From positions 26,566,856-26,630,855 of the forward strand of contig NC_050470.1 in assembly GCF_013373865.1 (NCBI RefSeq): a DNA stretch of 64,000 nucleotides, written 5' to 3'. Below are positions 51,057-64,000 of the stretch, one piece after another. The stretch's first letter is position 1. Each line of letters opens with the position of its first letter. The position numbers were made by a program, and so were the translations under genes. The notes under the pieces were generated by a model, which ran no database searches, was not told the origin of the DNA, and was given only the letters and a program-made list of their open reading frames with translations. Source of the stretch: Monomorium pharaonis (lineage: Eukaryota > Arthropoda > Insecta > Hymenoptera > Formicidae).

Positions 51057-54000
51057 GTGAGTGAAAATTTCTTCTTGGTGTAATTTTCCGAACTTGACAG
51101 AGACAAGAGAAAATTGTAATTTACTCTTTTAATACACATACGATATAATTTTTCAATTCTTTTTAAAGATTTATTATAGTGAAATATTAAATTGTGTTTA
51201 TTCTGATTATTTGAACAAAAATTTAAAGTGATTATCTAAACAAGTTAAAGTGAATTAGCTTGCAATGAATTTATTGATTTTTATGTAAAAATTCTACATG
51301 AATTGACATTTAAGAGATATAAATTTCATGAAAGAAAATCTGTTTTCTAAATCTTATTATTGTGCCAATAAAATTTGGCAATGGGCGATATAATATGATA
51401 AACTAAACTTAGCAATATAAAATAACATTGCTGACGTTAACATCAATTATTTTATTTTGCTTCTAAATCGTTTATATAAAATACGACACGGATATTTAAG
51501 TATATGGCGTAATGTTGGACAAGGACACAAATTCTTATTAAAATATTTCTTGTTCAACACACTTCAACATGATTCTAGAAGCACTAGTCTGTGTCCCATA
51601 AATTTGACGATACGAGATTGTTGATTAATTTATCGATACCGTGAAAGCCGCGACCCGTGAACATCAGGAGAGAGCTTATCCTCGCCGACTGATACGCACT
51701 AATTTTCGTCATAATGGCACCCAATTAACCTCGATCTGACAGCGAGAGCTAGTCAGAAATACAACTTGGCTAGTGTTCACAGCGTGAGAGGGAGGGAGGG
51801 AGGAAGCGAGCTAGACGAAAGAGCAGCAGTCAGTATAGTGCATTTAGAACGGCTGACTAACGCCGCCGGAAATATGTTCTGCCAAGTGGAGGGAAAATGG
51901 CGGTTTATCGCGACGGGGGCGATTTCCACGGCTGGAAATAGATCAAAGGTCGGCCCGATGGATGGGCAAGGTCCATCGCGTTAACCGCTTCCGAGTATAG
52001 CGTTTCTACCCCGTCGCTGCCTATTTAGATCTTCACTTTTCTTCACGATGCCCTAGCCTGACTTTTTGATGAGATTAGTAAAGTGGTTGTCATGATGAAT
52101 ATCCATGTTATAAAATGTATGTTCCAAATTCATCGAAAATGGAATTATAGCAATTACGGAAATCATAAGGAACGATTAAAATTATATGAAAATATCTATT
52201 AAAATCTAAAAGCCTTTTAAATTAGTTTTCTCGTTTTAATAACGTTATATATTTATTTAATTATGTCATTAAATTTAATTCAAGACAAAATTACGAATCG
52301 TAAACATATTCATTTCACTTTGAATTCCTCCAAAGATTAGATTAATGCCATCAAATGCACTGTTTCAATTAATTAAAACTCATTATCAAATAAAAGACTT
52401 TCGTTACGCGACATTATCTACGCTTAGCGAAGTATAGTAGAAACCAATGTAGCGATTTGTTCTGCCCGGTATACTGCTTTAATCGAGACGGTTGCGTCAT
52501 CACCATGATTCCTCCAAAAGCACGCGCCGGCAACTCGAAACGGCCAATGCTCTCAGAGTCAATTCGTTTCGTTAGCGATCGGCCGGTGGGTTCCAATAAA
52601 GCTGTGACCCAAATTGCGCGCAATGCTAAATCGACGCCCGTTTGTTACGGGACGAAGAGTGACGGCGGACGAGACCGGAAAGAAAAATGGAGGGTGCCCG
52701 TGAGCGGTGTGATTCTGCGGCCGAAGGGAGACGAATAGATCAATGAATAGGTTGCGTCGATTGAATGCCGGTAGTTTAACCGCAATACCGTCGGCGACTC
52801 ATCTGCCGGATCCTCCCCCAGTTTGCCGACTGAAGGGTGACCAAAACTGAAATCAATTCCTCTCGGTGACCAGGTATCCCCCGTGAGCGAAAGAGATCGT
52901 GTATTCTGTCGTTGTCAGAAACGCGATCGAGATCCTTCCGCATAACTCGGCGCCATTACAATTTCTCCCCCATCGAATTGTTCGGATATTGATGTATATA
53001 TTTGAGTGTTTATTAAAAATTAAAACCGGTATCTTGTACGGACTTTACACGATCAATACATATTACATATAATATTGAATAATATAGAATCATTAGTATA
53101 CATTGACAGTATGCACCAATATTTTTAACGCCCTTACATGATTAATATTATTGACAATATTTCAATTTAGTTTGATATGTGTATTTTATAAGTTATGTAT
53201 TTTATAGAAACTTTACACGGTCTAATGCTAACAAATGTATTATTGATTATGTGCGATTGTAACATTGATGGGGATGGATGTAGAATATTGACAGTCGCTG
53301 TTTAATAGGGATACTGATGCTCGAGAATCAAGAAATCCGGACCACTATTCTGCATTAATCCATCAATATTAATCATACACGATCAATAATCAGTCAGTAT
53401 TCGTTGGTACTGACAGTATCATTAATCGTGCAAGACTCCTATTAAATGTACAAATAGAACGTGCATACTGGCTGTGCTATGAAGCTTCTAAAATGAAGAT
53501 TTTATTTCAGCGTCGATGAACAATCACGCAGACTATAAAGAGAGCTTGATTGCACTAGCGACTTTTAAACCACCTTGACAGGCAACACGAGATTTCCCAA
53601 GCCGTCCCCCTTAATTGTCCCCCGTATTGAGTTCAGACGTTCTAAATCACACTTAAATCGTTCCAGTCCCACTCGTGCCGTCAAGTATCGAAACGATTTG
53701 TCGCCGGCGGGCGCGCCCGCATCAATTGGCGTTCGAGTCTTCGATTTGCGCCGCTACTTTGTCTAATGATTTAATGCGAGTCCTTCGATTTGCGATTTTC
53801 CTTGCTGCCGGGTGAAAGGAAAGAGTTAACGGACGATATATTTCCACGTTACAAAACAACATCTACCTGCACGAAGAGAGTCTCTTTCTGTCGGCGAATT
53901 GACGAGTGTAACGAACTTTGATCGAGACAAGGTGCCTGACGGAACTGTCGCGATGCCCACACGTTGCACCCACGCGACAGAACATAAGTTTCCTATGGCA

Positions 54001-57000
54001 TCGTGCTCGCGCGGACGGTCTGCTTTAACGACCCGTTGAGTAATGTGAACCAAAGTGAAAAAGTTGTTGAACTCCTTTGATCGGGTGACACACGAAGCGA
54101 GGCGGAAATGTAATGAATCTTCCATGTTTCCGGGTAATTTCCTGGGATTGACCTGTTTAAGAAATAGCAAAGTTTATTGGAGAAATGGAGAATTAGAAAC
54201 GGAATATTTTAAAATTACGAAAGATTCGATGCATCCGAACAAAAACTACATTTGCCCCCTTTTTACTTGAAAATTGAATATTTTGTATATTATATAAATA
54301 TGGACGCAGAGAAAGTAATCGCACAAAAACTAAGATTTAATAAATCAAGTAGACATACTCTATTGGTAAACAGATCCCATTGCGTCAGCTTCATCGCTTG
54401 TTGGATTAGGATGTAACAAAAGTCGTGGAAGCTGCAACGAATGGAAAGGGATGGAAAGCGGCACAATATAAGAGATTTTCATGGTGGTGGGGAGTCTGCA
54501 GGTTTATTCTTGGCGTCAAGACGCCATGGATGGGGATAGAGCTTAACAGTTTTCGCGCGCTTCTATACGTGACCGTGCCAGGGAGTCTCAGTTAGATTCT
54601 TGATTCTGCCATGATCAATAGTGCTCTCTACTTGATCAATTCGGTACTCCTACTATTTACATCGATAAATACGAAATTTCATTGGTGATTATGCATAATT
54701 GCGCTATTGCGACAACTGCAGAATCGTGAGCAAAGTGGCGAGCATTTTGAGTAAGCTGATTTATTTTCTTTCTACTAATATAGGGATTTAGATTGTTGAG
54801 CGCAAATTTATTTATTTTAATCTTAAAATTATTGTAACAAATACATTAAAAAACAATCTTTAGTGCCTTTATATTTTAAATAGCACATTCCGACTTTAAG
54901 TTATATAAATTAAATTATATGTAGGTATTATTAAAATCATGATTGTCTCGAAATATTTCTTCTTGCCACTTTCTAACGTGATATTGTAACGTTTCGCGAC
55001 AAGTATCCGCTCGTGGTACTCACGATTGAAGATTGACCTTAATTTTACGGTCTACCGTTAAGGCGACACTTCACGCAGGATAGAGTCTTTTGATCCAAAA
55101 TTGGCGAACCGGCTTGACCGGGCTACTCTCGCTCCAAGAATCGCCTTCGGACCATACTACGAGAAAGTTGGTTCTTGGAAAGTGTAGATTGAGCTTGATC
55201 TGAGAAAACACTATAGTTGACAGCTGCCGTAGATATACCTACATTTCCGTTGATATAGAATTATAGAACATAATTTTTCTGTAAAATAAAGAGAACTATT
55301 AATAACAAAGAGAAATATTAATACCAATATTTCATTATTGTTTCTTTACTTTCTTCTCAATGTAGCTTTTCTATCTAATTATTGAAAATTTATTGATGTG
55401 AAGGCAACTCTCGTTCTATAAAAATTAGTCAACATTTTATTTTATATCATTATCATATTTTATATAATACTATGCAAAAAACTTACAAAAGAACATTAAA
55501 GTAACAAAAATATTTTATGACAAAATTTTTTTTAAAATAGAAATTTACTAGAAGAATAAGATGTTGTAATATGAGAAAAATGTTAAGTAGACACTAGTAA
55601 ACAGACGCCTGGTTTTCGTACGCGTTATCCACTTGACAAGCAACAGAAGAGCTTTTAGCGCCTCTGATAGCCGTATTAGATTGTAACTTTTTTTACATTT
55701 ATGTATCCCTCAAGGAATAAAACGAGTGTTTTGTCGATCCTCGAAAAATCCTGTTCGTGGGTCGACCTCGGATCTTTTGTTTGGTCGCTGTCGAAGAAAT
55801 TGCGCGATAAAACAAGAAGAGAAAGCCTCCACTTAATAAGAGCGAGAGAAAGAGATGGAGGTGGAGCAGTGAGGACAGAAAACAGAGACAAGAGCCCATT
55901 GTCTTGTCGTTCGGTCGTACGTCTTCTTGCTGTTACGTCACCATTGTTTACTCCACAATCCTATGCAGTTTCCCCCGTGCAGGGCCGCCTCCAGCACTTT
56001 ATTTTGCCACTTCGATGCCCATTGTACGAAGAGAAATCGTTTTTTTTTACTTCAGCTAAATGTCAATACCGAAATTTCGGTATTTGCTTGTGCTGTACGT
56101 AACACGACAAAGTTTAGTCCAAATTTAAGGTATACACACCTGCATCATGATCTTCAAAGAATTGTTATAATCTTTAAATTTTATTTTTACTAATTTTACG
56201 AAATGTATATAACAAAATTATTAGAATCAATTAAATTGTACGGATGGTGATTAATATGTCACAACAAGATTAATATCATAGAGTGATATAGATTGAGTAT
56301 AACATTACACGTTCTGAACCACGTGCTATGAATTTACATGTTGCTTTCCTGCTGGCAACGCTGCTATCGATTTAATTGATCATTCCTGGCATCGCTTGAT
56401 CGTCGATAAAGAGATACATAAGTAAATGGCGTCGTCTCATATTCGCGTGTTACCGAGACGGATGTATAATGCGTCATGTCATCTTACGCACAAATCGTAC
56501 ACGCGTCCTTGTCCCAGATTGGTTGCCTAGGAATACACCGCCGGTTGTCGACGGTGGCCGACCTAACTTTTCGCTCTATCTTCGTCACTCGACAGTAGAA
56601 ATAGCCACGTTACGCTCGGACGAGCGCGGAGGCAGTAAATCGGTGGTTGCGATCTGCCAGTAGTTCATCCACCGTACATCCGGATCTCGCGTAGATACCC
56701 AAGTGTAAATTATTTGTCTCTGGGGATAAGTAAATAAAAGTTAATGCAATACGTAGAGTATCTCGAAAACGTTAAACCTAAACTTTTTTTTTTTTAATAT
56801 ATAGAAAATTACATAATCCTACGAAAGTGTTGGAAATACTTTCAGACGCGAGTTAGAATATCGAGCGTCACTACACGAGGCGAAATGTCAACGAGCTTTG
56901 ATTATTTCGACCTTCTACAACTACCTCGCAATCTTTGTATCAATCTCAATCTCAAGCGTTTCCTCGTCACATACCACTTTCAAAATTAATAAATTTCTTA

Positions 57001-57289
57001 TTATTAATGCTAACGTTGACACGTCGTTATCTTAGAAACAAACATTTACAGGTTTATCAAGCGATCTAAACGATCGCGGTTAATTACTGGTTGTCGAAGC
57101 TTCACGCATTGCAGGTGATACATCGCGATAACATAACGCAGTGTCCGTATACAGTGCGGCCTGTAATGGCTAAATAAGCAAGTGACGCGTAATAATGGTA
57201 CCGCCAGGTGAACCAATTATTCCTAAACACATCCCACGCGCGCTTATGCAAATTGGAGGCGATTGCGTACCACGTTACGCGTTATGATT

Positions 57290-57317
57290 CCGGCGCCTAA
57301 TATTATTAGGCTACCGG
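57290..57317. repeat. Perfect hairpin
   Basis: GCCTAATA-T-TATTAGGC is a perfect 8-bp stem around one base, bounded by CCGG on both sides. Function unknown. Confidence 0.6.
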
Positions 57318-58167
57318 AGTAGCGAGGCCAACCTATTCTTGTTTAACGCAGCATATCCGCGCGATGTAAATGCGTCCGCGCGTTCCCGTTCGCCGTGATG
57401 AGTAATCAGTGGCAGAATCACGTATCACGTGTCCGAGATGCGGGCTTTGTACCAACCTGCAACATGCATGCGATTGGGGGAACTCATGCCACGCGAGTCT
57501 TACGTGATGAATACGTTTCCGCATCCGATACGAATCTCTATATACTGACATTGGTGCTTGGGATGTTGTAAACAGCAGTTAAATAACTTCTTCTACCTAA
57601 TTTCTCTGATAACTTTGTTTGCTCTCAATTTAATAATGAATAAATTTTGTTGGTATCGCAAATATAGAGTTTTACTCTAAAAATAATCGAACCTCTTGAT
57701 GAATTTAATTATTTTTGGCCTCCAATGGCAAATAAAAACTGTATATATTTATCTTTGAGTTACTGAATCTGATTCTAATTTCAAGAAATTAAAATTTTTT
57801 AGAGATCAAAAGATTCTCAAGTAGCTCAAAAACTATAAAAAAAACAACATTTTAACTTGCTACGAACTTGCTCGAATTTTACTTAATCGTATTAATTCAT
57901 CTTACCAGCTCATCGTTCTTTCTTGTGAATTTTTTATAATATTTCTGTTGTAATCAAGATCTCTATTGTTTCAATGTTAAAGGCGACGCGTCATAAGCGA
58001 GTTTAGTTCATGCTCGGCAAATTCCGTCGCCAATATTCGGGCACTATGTACGGTAAGCGTAATATATAAGTTATCAATCACTTCGATTCAACGCGCAGTC
58101 CGCGCGATCGTAATTACTCCTTAACGATAATTGCGCCCTCCGTCATAATTTTCCCTCATTGTTGACG

Positions 58168-58171
58168 TACG

Positions 58172-58208
<37 letters not shown>
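58168..58208. repeat. (CGT)n trinucleotide tract
   Basis: About 13 CGT units with two CAT interruptions in a CpG-rich block. Confidence 0.95.
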
Positions 58209-59687
58209 TCCGCGCTAAGCGTTACTGCATTAGTATTCGTCACGAGCCACCTGGTACCCATGCGACGATCGTGAATGCGCGCCGTCGCGGTATGTGCATT
58301 CGTCTGAAAGAAGAAGCGTATTACGGCACTCGCGTGCCACACAGCAGCACGAGGGTGGTTAGTTGCTTACTCGCGCACACGTGCGCAACGATGAATTATT
58401 AATTACCGGCCATTCATTTGCGTACTATCGGCATCGACGCGTCGCACGGCGGCTAATTAAAGGCGGGAGAAGGAGCCACGGGGAAAAAAGAGAAAAGAAT
58501 GCGAAGAGAGCGATAAGAAGAAGGAGAAAGCAACTATTTTCGGCCAGTGTATCATCATATTAATGTGAAAGGCTTCAAGATGAGCGTTTAAGACTGAACG
58601 TTCCCCTGAGGAATGTGTTTCTGGAATCTCGTCGAAACAGACGATTCCAGACTAAACACGCCTGACGTACGTGTGTACGTCTTAATGATCTTCCAAGCGA
58701 GCGATTTGAGCGGCCGCGGCCTTTAATTTCGGTATCGTAGCGGCGCGGTACAAATCGCACAGGGCGCTCGTTGCAATTTCGTCCCGATCTGCGAGTAGGT
58801 CCGGGAACCGTTTTCTCGTAAGCGCGCGAAAATAACGGTGGTGTGCGTGCGTGCGTGTGCGCACGGGGGATCGATGTGTGCGATCAGCACCGGCCGGAGT
58901 AAAGGAGACGGCGAAGATGACGTTAGCCGGCCGGCGAGCCGAGAGTTGCCGTAGAAGGACCGGCGGCTGGAGGCCGTTTCGAATGGGTAGAGGGGTTTCT
59001 CCGCGAGAAACGCAACGATACCCATACCATGGAACGGGGACGCGCGCACACGTGCGATCTCCACGTAATACGAGGAAACACGTGCACCGCGGTACGTTAC
59101 CAATGCGTAACGGAGCGGCGGCGGTGCGCGTATGAGTGGAAATGCATGAATCGAACCCACGCTCACTGCCGATTGTTTTCCGTCTGAGTAGCTACATATA
59201 TGCGCGTGCAAAGAAACCGTCAACGAGACGGGTAGTTTTGACGGTCGCGCGCTCATTATTTATACGCGCGCAGTTATCCGATTTCATATTCGGCGCTTTT
59301 GATTTATTGATATTAATTATAAAAAGTATGATGTCTTCAAAGAGTCGTCAGTCGAACAAGTTTACGAGAAAGTACTCGCGGCCCACTTATACAAAGGCGT
59401 AGGTCTCAGAAGGTATTCGCGAATCGAACATACGGATCTTATACGTCAGCACACGTCCTGAATACAGACGCGTTCTCGCGTACCTGAATTTCAAAGGAAC
59501 GGTCCGTGATGGGAGCGAAGCTGCGCGATTCGGGGTCTGCAAAATCGCGGCGTGCATATCTGCACGAACGTGATCGCACGCCGCGTGCGTGCATGCGTTT
59601 ATATGGCACCGCAACGAGGAGAGGCATACAGCTCCGAAACTCCATATCGTCATGCCAACTTCTTGCGTAGGACGCAGGCTTGGCCGC

Positions 59688-59782
59688 CGATGATGATGAC
59701 GACGAGGACAGTGGTGGTAGTGGCGATGGTAATGGTGGTGGTGGTGGTGGTTAACGCGAATGACGGTGGTGGTAGTGGTCTC
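59688..59782. repeat. (GAT)n/(GGT)n trinucleotide-rich tract
   Basis: GAT units followed by degenerate GGT units. It encodes Val- or His-rich frames on the two strands, which are not genes. Confidence 0.9.
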
Positions 59783-60456
59783 GTGATCACTATCGTAAGG
59801 CATTTGCAACGCACAGTGCCGTTTCTGTGCTCCCAGTGAACGGAACACGCGTTGTTTTCTCGTTAGCCGTCGAGTCTCTCAAATAAGTCGAAGAAGTATC
59901 AATAGTTTCACCGGGGACTAGTCGTGCCCGCATTAGGAATTGTTTCGTGTTTGGTGCAACTATCTGTTTAGTTTCTATGGCTGACATTATCGGAGTGCAA
60001 TAGAGTTTCCAGTACGATAATATTGTAATAAAACTTTAAACGCAACAAATATGAATTAGCAATTAAAATTAAATTACAAAACTAAAGCCAGATGATACAA
60101 GAAATATGTTTGAAACAGTTGTTTGAATCATTTTTTAAATGATATTAATGTTTAGGATTATTATTAATTCTTTCACATATGAATCAAATTGGTTTTGGTG
60201 AATTTTTATGTTTAGAGATTAGTTTTGCTAGATTAAACACACCACGAATTAACATAATATTAATCACAGCTAAGAATTTTATGTGAGTCCCTAATAGGGA
60301 TCTTCCCTTTGTGAAATTTCTTATGGTTACCACACCTCCGTCTCTTGCATTTTTGTCATCGATTGCGGAACGTGTACCTCTGACCGGATTTCAGTGCCCA
60401 CTTCCCATCAGCTTATGAATCTATATAAGGTCGTCAAACGAGTAATCCATCCCTAC

Positions 60457-60497
60457 GTCTCTCTCTCTCTCTCTCTTTCTCTGCCTCTCTCTTTCTC
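60457..60497. repeat. (CT)n microsatellite
   Basis: A CT tract with TT and GC interruptions. Confidence 0.9.
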
Positions 60498-61310
60498 GAA
60501 TCCAGTATTATTTATTCACTTTCTCCCCCATCTCGCTCTTCGTCTGAAGATAATGACAACCTACTACGCCAATGAATAGCATTTAAAGAGAGAGGATGCT
60601 AAATTTTAGTACCTTGCATGTGAGTAATCTGTCTTTCGTCGAAATGGAGGGCCAGTGAAGGACGAGGAAGGATGAAATGGTTATATACGATGCGAAATGA
60701 AAAGTTTTTTTTATTATATACGAACACAGTACTATTGTATGCATCGAAAAATCTACGTGGGCGGCTGCTTTGTTGTGCAGATCGGTCGCTTGGTTAATTA
60801 TGATAGTCATTTCGTTTGCTATAAAGTTACAATTAGAGATTTAAAAGGTTTGAATAAATATTAATGTATTTTTAAGAAATTATTTAACGTACGAATATTT
60901 CTCAAAGAGAAAATTCTCTGTTTATTTCATCATGTAAAGAACAACATAACTTCAACGAGTACATTATTCGCTATCAATCTGCTACTAAGACTTTGCACCC
61001 CTTTACGCTAATAAAACGTCATGTTCCATAGACTTCCTCCTAGAACCTCTCGTATTTTCATTGCAAGTCCAAAGGCGTAAGTCGCTAAGAAAGTTTCAAT
61101 TTACATCTAATACTTGAGTATGCAGAGGAAACTCACCGAATGTTGTAAACCTGTCGAGTATGCGGGGATCGCGTCCTTATATTTCTCGTACTCGCTACCA
61201 CCGCACTGTCGCGCTGTCCTACCTCTGAATTCCACAGTTAAATCATAGTATGTAGCTTATAAAATAAGTTAACAGTCGCAATTAACTATAAATTTGCTCC
61301 CGCAGCAGCG

Positions 61311-61312
61311 AG

Positions 61313-61344
<32 letters not shown>

Positions 61345-61346
61345 AA
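61311..61346. repeat. (GA)n microsatellite
   Basis: A GA tract with AA interruptions. Confidence 0.9.
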
Positions 61347-61606
61347 GCGAATGAGTTGAAGCGATGACGGTCTCGCACAAGAATCTAATTACCATATCTA
61401 GTCTCGGTATCAATATGCGAACGCGTTCTGTGCTCGCACGTGCGCGATTTGGTCGCGCGACGTTAAACAGTGAGAAATCGAAATAGCGATTGCCATCGTC
61501 GTCGTTGCCCTGATGGCGACTACTGATGGTCACGCGAATCACGTGTCATTGTTGCATTTCGCCAGGATGCATCGCCAAGATGAATAACCAGCTTGGTGCA
61601 GCGTTA

Positions 61607-61870
61607 GCGTGTACATACATAATCGCAATCTTTTTGACAATCCAGTTGTAGAATCATAAAAAATATACTAAATAAAATTAATTAAACGCATTTTATATAG
61701 AAACATGTTGTATAAAATAATTGAATCTTTTTATCATTTTTTTATAGCGCGCACATACATAATTCTTGCTTTTGTCTCAATTAGACAATCTAGAGTTGAA
61801 TGATAATAAAAAATATATTGAATACAATTAATCGTTCAAACGTATTTTACATATAAACATATATAAAATA

Positions 61871-61871
<1 letters not shown>
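61607..61871. repeat. Two-copy diverged tandem duplication
   Basis: Copy 1 (about 61607-61722) and copy 2 (about 61746-61871) share ACATACATAAT, GACAATC, AATAAAAAATATA-type and CG(C/T)ATTTTA(T/C)ATA blocks in the same order, and both end TATAAAATA. Copy 2 runs straight into the CT tract. Confidence 0.7.

Positions 61872-61929
<58 letters not shown>
61872..61929. repeat. (CT)n microsatellite, long
   Basis: About 27 uninterrupted CT units, the longest pure simple repeat in the window. Confidence 0.95.
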
Positions 61930-61934
<5 letters not shown>

Positions 61935-62657
61935 ATTTTATAATTACTATAATTATATTAAATATCTGAATCTGTATCGATAAAATGACATCATTAGTAC
62001 TCATTACGATTTGCCAAAGATAATCGATATTATTTCCATTTTCTACGAAGCTGATCCCTTGTCGTAAAGATAAAGTTTATCAGTTTGTACACACAGACGA
62101 TTTTATGACGCGCATTTTGCGACGTCGATATCGTGCCGATACCGTCTTTAAGTAGATCTATACAATCACGAGACTATTATAGGCAATACTATTAATTAAT
62201 TGGAATCGCGTCCCACGCTTTGCATTTGCGCAGCTCGCAATCAGCTGCCCGCTTTGACGTTTATATTAGGGCACCGGAAAATTTATGTCGCTCTCCCGGA
62301 AGATTGTTTGTTCCAGGCAAAACTCGTTAAACTTGTAAATCGGGGCAACGTTAAATGACGGTGATATTTTACGTTACTTTGAATAAACGCTATCGGGTTT
62401 GATTTAAATTTCCATTCTATACTCTAAACTTCCTTCTAAACTGCTAAACATTAATTACCTTTTTATTGGATATGTCCGCGATTGCGTTTAAAAGCCTACG
62501 CTATTGAAAATATCTTATTTAATTCATTATAATTTATACATTATTAGACCTGTCTATTTTACCATTTGTTTTATGGTGCATATCAAATGCAGCTGTAGAG
62601 CGATTTTTATGTCGTAACATTCAACAAACTTTCCCTTCAGTGATGAAATTTAAATTT

Positions 62658-62688
62658 ACACATACATATACACACACACACACACACA
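62658..62688. repeat. (CA)n microsatellite
   Basis: ACAT/ACATAT units followed by about nine CA units. Confidence 0.95.
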
Positions 62689-63290
62689 TTACAGATTTGT
62701 CTTCCGCATATATCGGAGACGCGCAGCGCCCCGAGACACTTCGATCACCCGTTATGCGATCGCTCGCGGATGATGAATGACGGCGATAAATCGCGCACGA
62801 GCCGATTTCGTCCTTGATGCGGCACGCCACATCGCGCGTTCTCGCATCGCGGCACGAAGCGCGGCAAAAAGCACGACGCATGTCGGAGAAATTGCAATAA
62901 GGGTCGGACGGAAAGAGCCGGTCGACGGTATCATTTGGCGCGATAAATCCCCGACCGATATTCGCGTTGGAGCGTGCGGCCGACGGCGATGCCGCTATCC
63001 GCCGCGTGATCAGCGGCGTGCAGTTGCAGTTGCAGCTGCGGCTCGAGTGTGCGCGTTATAGCGCGTTTTTCGGTACGCGCGCCGCAACGCGCTTGCAGAA
63101 ATTTATTATCAGCATCGCTCTCCCGGGGATCTATGATAAACGAGAAAACCGCCCGCGTTTTCGAGATACGACGCCGCTCGCGCGCTAGTTTCAGAATCGG
63201 CTCGTCCTTCCGCGTCGAGAAAGCCTCAAGGGTTAATTTAATTAATATATCCTTAAGGAAACAGTTAATCGTTCTTCTTCCCCTCCCTCT

Positions 63291-63301
63291 CCCCCCCCCC
63301 C
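63291..63301. repeat. Poly-C run
   Basis: Eleven C residues after a CT-rich stretch. Confidence 0.9.
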
Positions 63302-64000
63302 GGTTCTCCCCGTTACATTACAGCGCGTAATCGCACCGTTACGGCTGTCGTGCACCTTACGCGCGCGGAATATCGCGCTATTAGCATTCCTGCCGCGTTA
63401 CTATTTTTAGCGTGCTCGCGCGCCGCTTGAACGGCAATTTAATCATACTTACGTCGGCCATTGCATGTGTCCGGATTACGAGATGCCTCCGATAATTTAA
63501 TAGAGTCGGCCGCGTTAATGGCCACTCGGCTCACTTTTATCCGAACGATGCGTCAATCTCGATCCCGCAGACGGGGTGTCCGGGGTAAATGCTCCGGAGC
63601 ACGCAATACGGTGACGTCACGTTTTCTGCCTTTTCCTCGGGCCATTACTTTCACGTGGCGTCGATGAGAACTTGCTTCATTAAATCACCTAAAAATCGTG
63701 CCTTCCGGCCGAATCCGTTCTTCGAACAGATGGTCCGAGGTGGTCTCGAAGTAGGTGGTAATATAACATGTTGACGCGCACGACGCAGTCACAAATTTAA
63801 GACCATTTAAGAAAAATTGCTCGGGCGCCGTAAGAGCTTTTTTTTATTCACAATAATTGTAAGATATCACGGAATCTTTTCTTTAACGTTATTAACGTGA
63901 GCACACAGCGAGTTATCGATTGCATGCTGGTACATTTCACGCTTTCGTCGCGTCTTCATCAGCACCATTAAATCCTCGTATACAATATCGTCGACGGTCG

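Larger units (their letters stand above)
51057..64000 (+). other. Start of a large tensin intron, continuing past the window
   Basis: Begins gtgagt. I find no acceptor followed by a phase-compatible coding block resembling tensin, so the intron is probably at least 12.9 kb. Contents are AT-rich DNA, CpG-rich blocks at about 51640-52020, 52450-52960, 53560-54010, 56440-56700, 58150-59850 and 62700-63800, and the microsatellites and duplication listed separately. The CpG-rich blocks could hold promoters for shorter isoforms, but no start exon stands out. Frames of 133 and 177 codons at 55701 (+) and 58723 (-) show no domain. Confidence 0.55.

Noticed and set aside
55701..56102. 133-codon + strand frame
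   Set aside because: No recognisable domain or membrane segment; it overlaps frames on the other strand.
58723..59402. Long frames on both strands, up to 177 codons
   Set aside because: CpG-rich composition lowers stop frequency; translations are low-complexity and overlap on both strands.

Overview
This window looks like insect nuclear DNA, most likely hymenopteran and quite possibly from an ant. AT-rich non-coding DNA alternates with CpG-rich blocks, microsatellites are common, coding exons are short with GT/AG boundaries and long introns, and there are no bacterial-style operons. The taxon is an inference from base composition and gene structure.

The one gene I can name is the 5' half of a tensin gene (Drosophila blistery, by), on the + strand. 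Five contiguous exons between 45565 and 51056 encode a complete PTEN-like region: a pseudo-phosphatase domain followed by a C2 domain. The phases fit at every junction (0, 0, 2, 2, 0, then 1 at the end). The phosphatase loop reads His-Ala-Arg-Gly-Ser-Lys-Glu-Arg, so the catalytic Cys of HCX5R is Ala, as expected for a tensin and not for PTEN. The last exon ends in phase 1, and the downstream half of the gene (linker, SH2, PTB) is outside the window beyond an intron of at least 12.9 kb.

Upstream lies a long 5' region with several phase-0 exons that could all splice into the core: a start exon at 5613-5663, a Ser/Pro-rich exon at 9429-9608, a second start exon at 21750-21809, a possible one at 32797-32991, a small exon at 33860-33925 and a weak candidate at 44641-44691. 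The pattern suggests multiple promoters giving tensins with different N-termini.

The intron at 33926-45564 contains a 5.6 kb transposon (35686-41318). It has terminal inverted repeats of about 228 bp, an 11-bp target-site duplication and no transposase. About 32 tandem copies of a 153-bp unit fill most of it. The unit is related to the inner end of the element's own terminal repeat, so the array seems to have grown from the repeat. TSD length and structure point to a non-autonomous Mutator/Foldback-like element. This is the most unusual object in the window.

The rest (1-5560, the large introns, 51057-64000) is non-coding as far as I can tell: AT-rich DNA, CpG-rich patches, microsatellites and a few diverged duplications. 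I see no convincing tRNA, rRNA, CRISPR, or gene on the minus strand.
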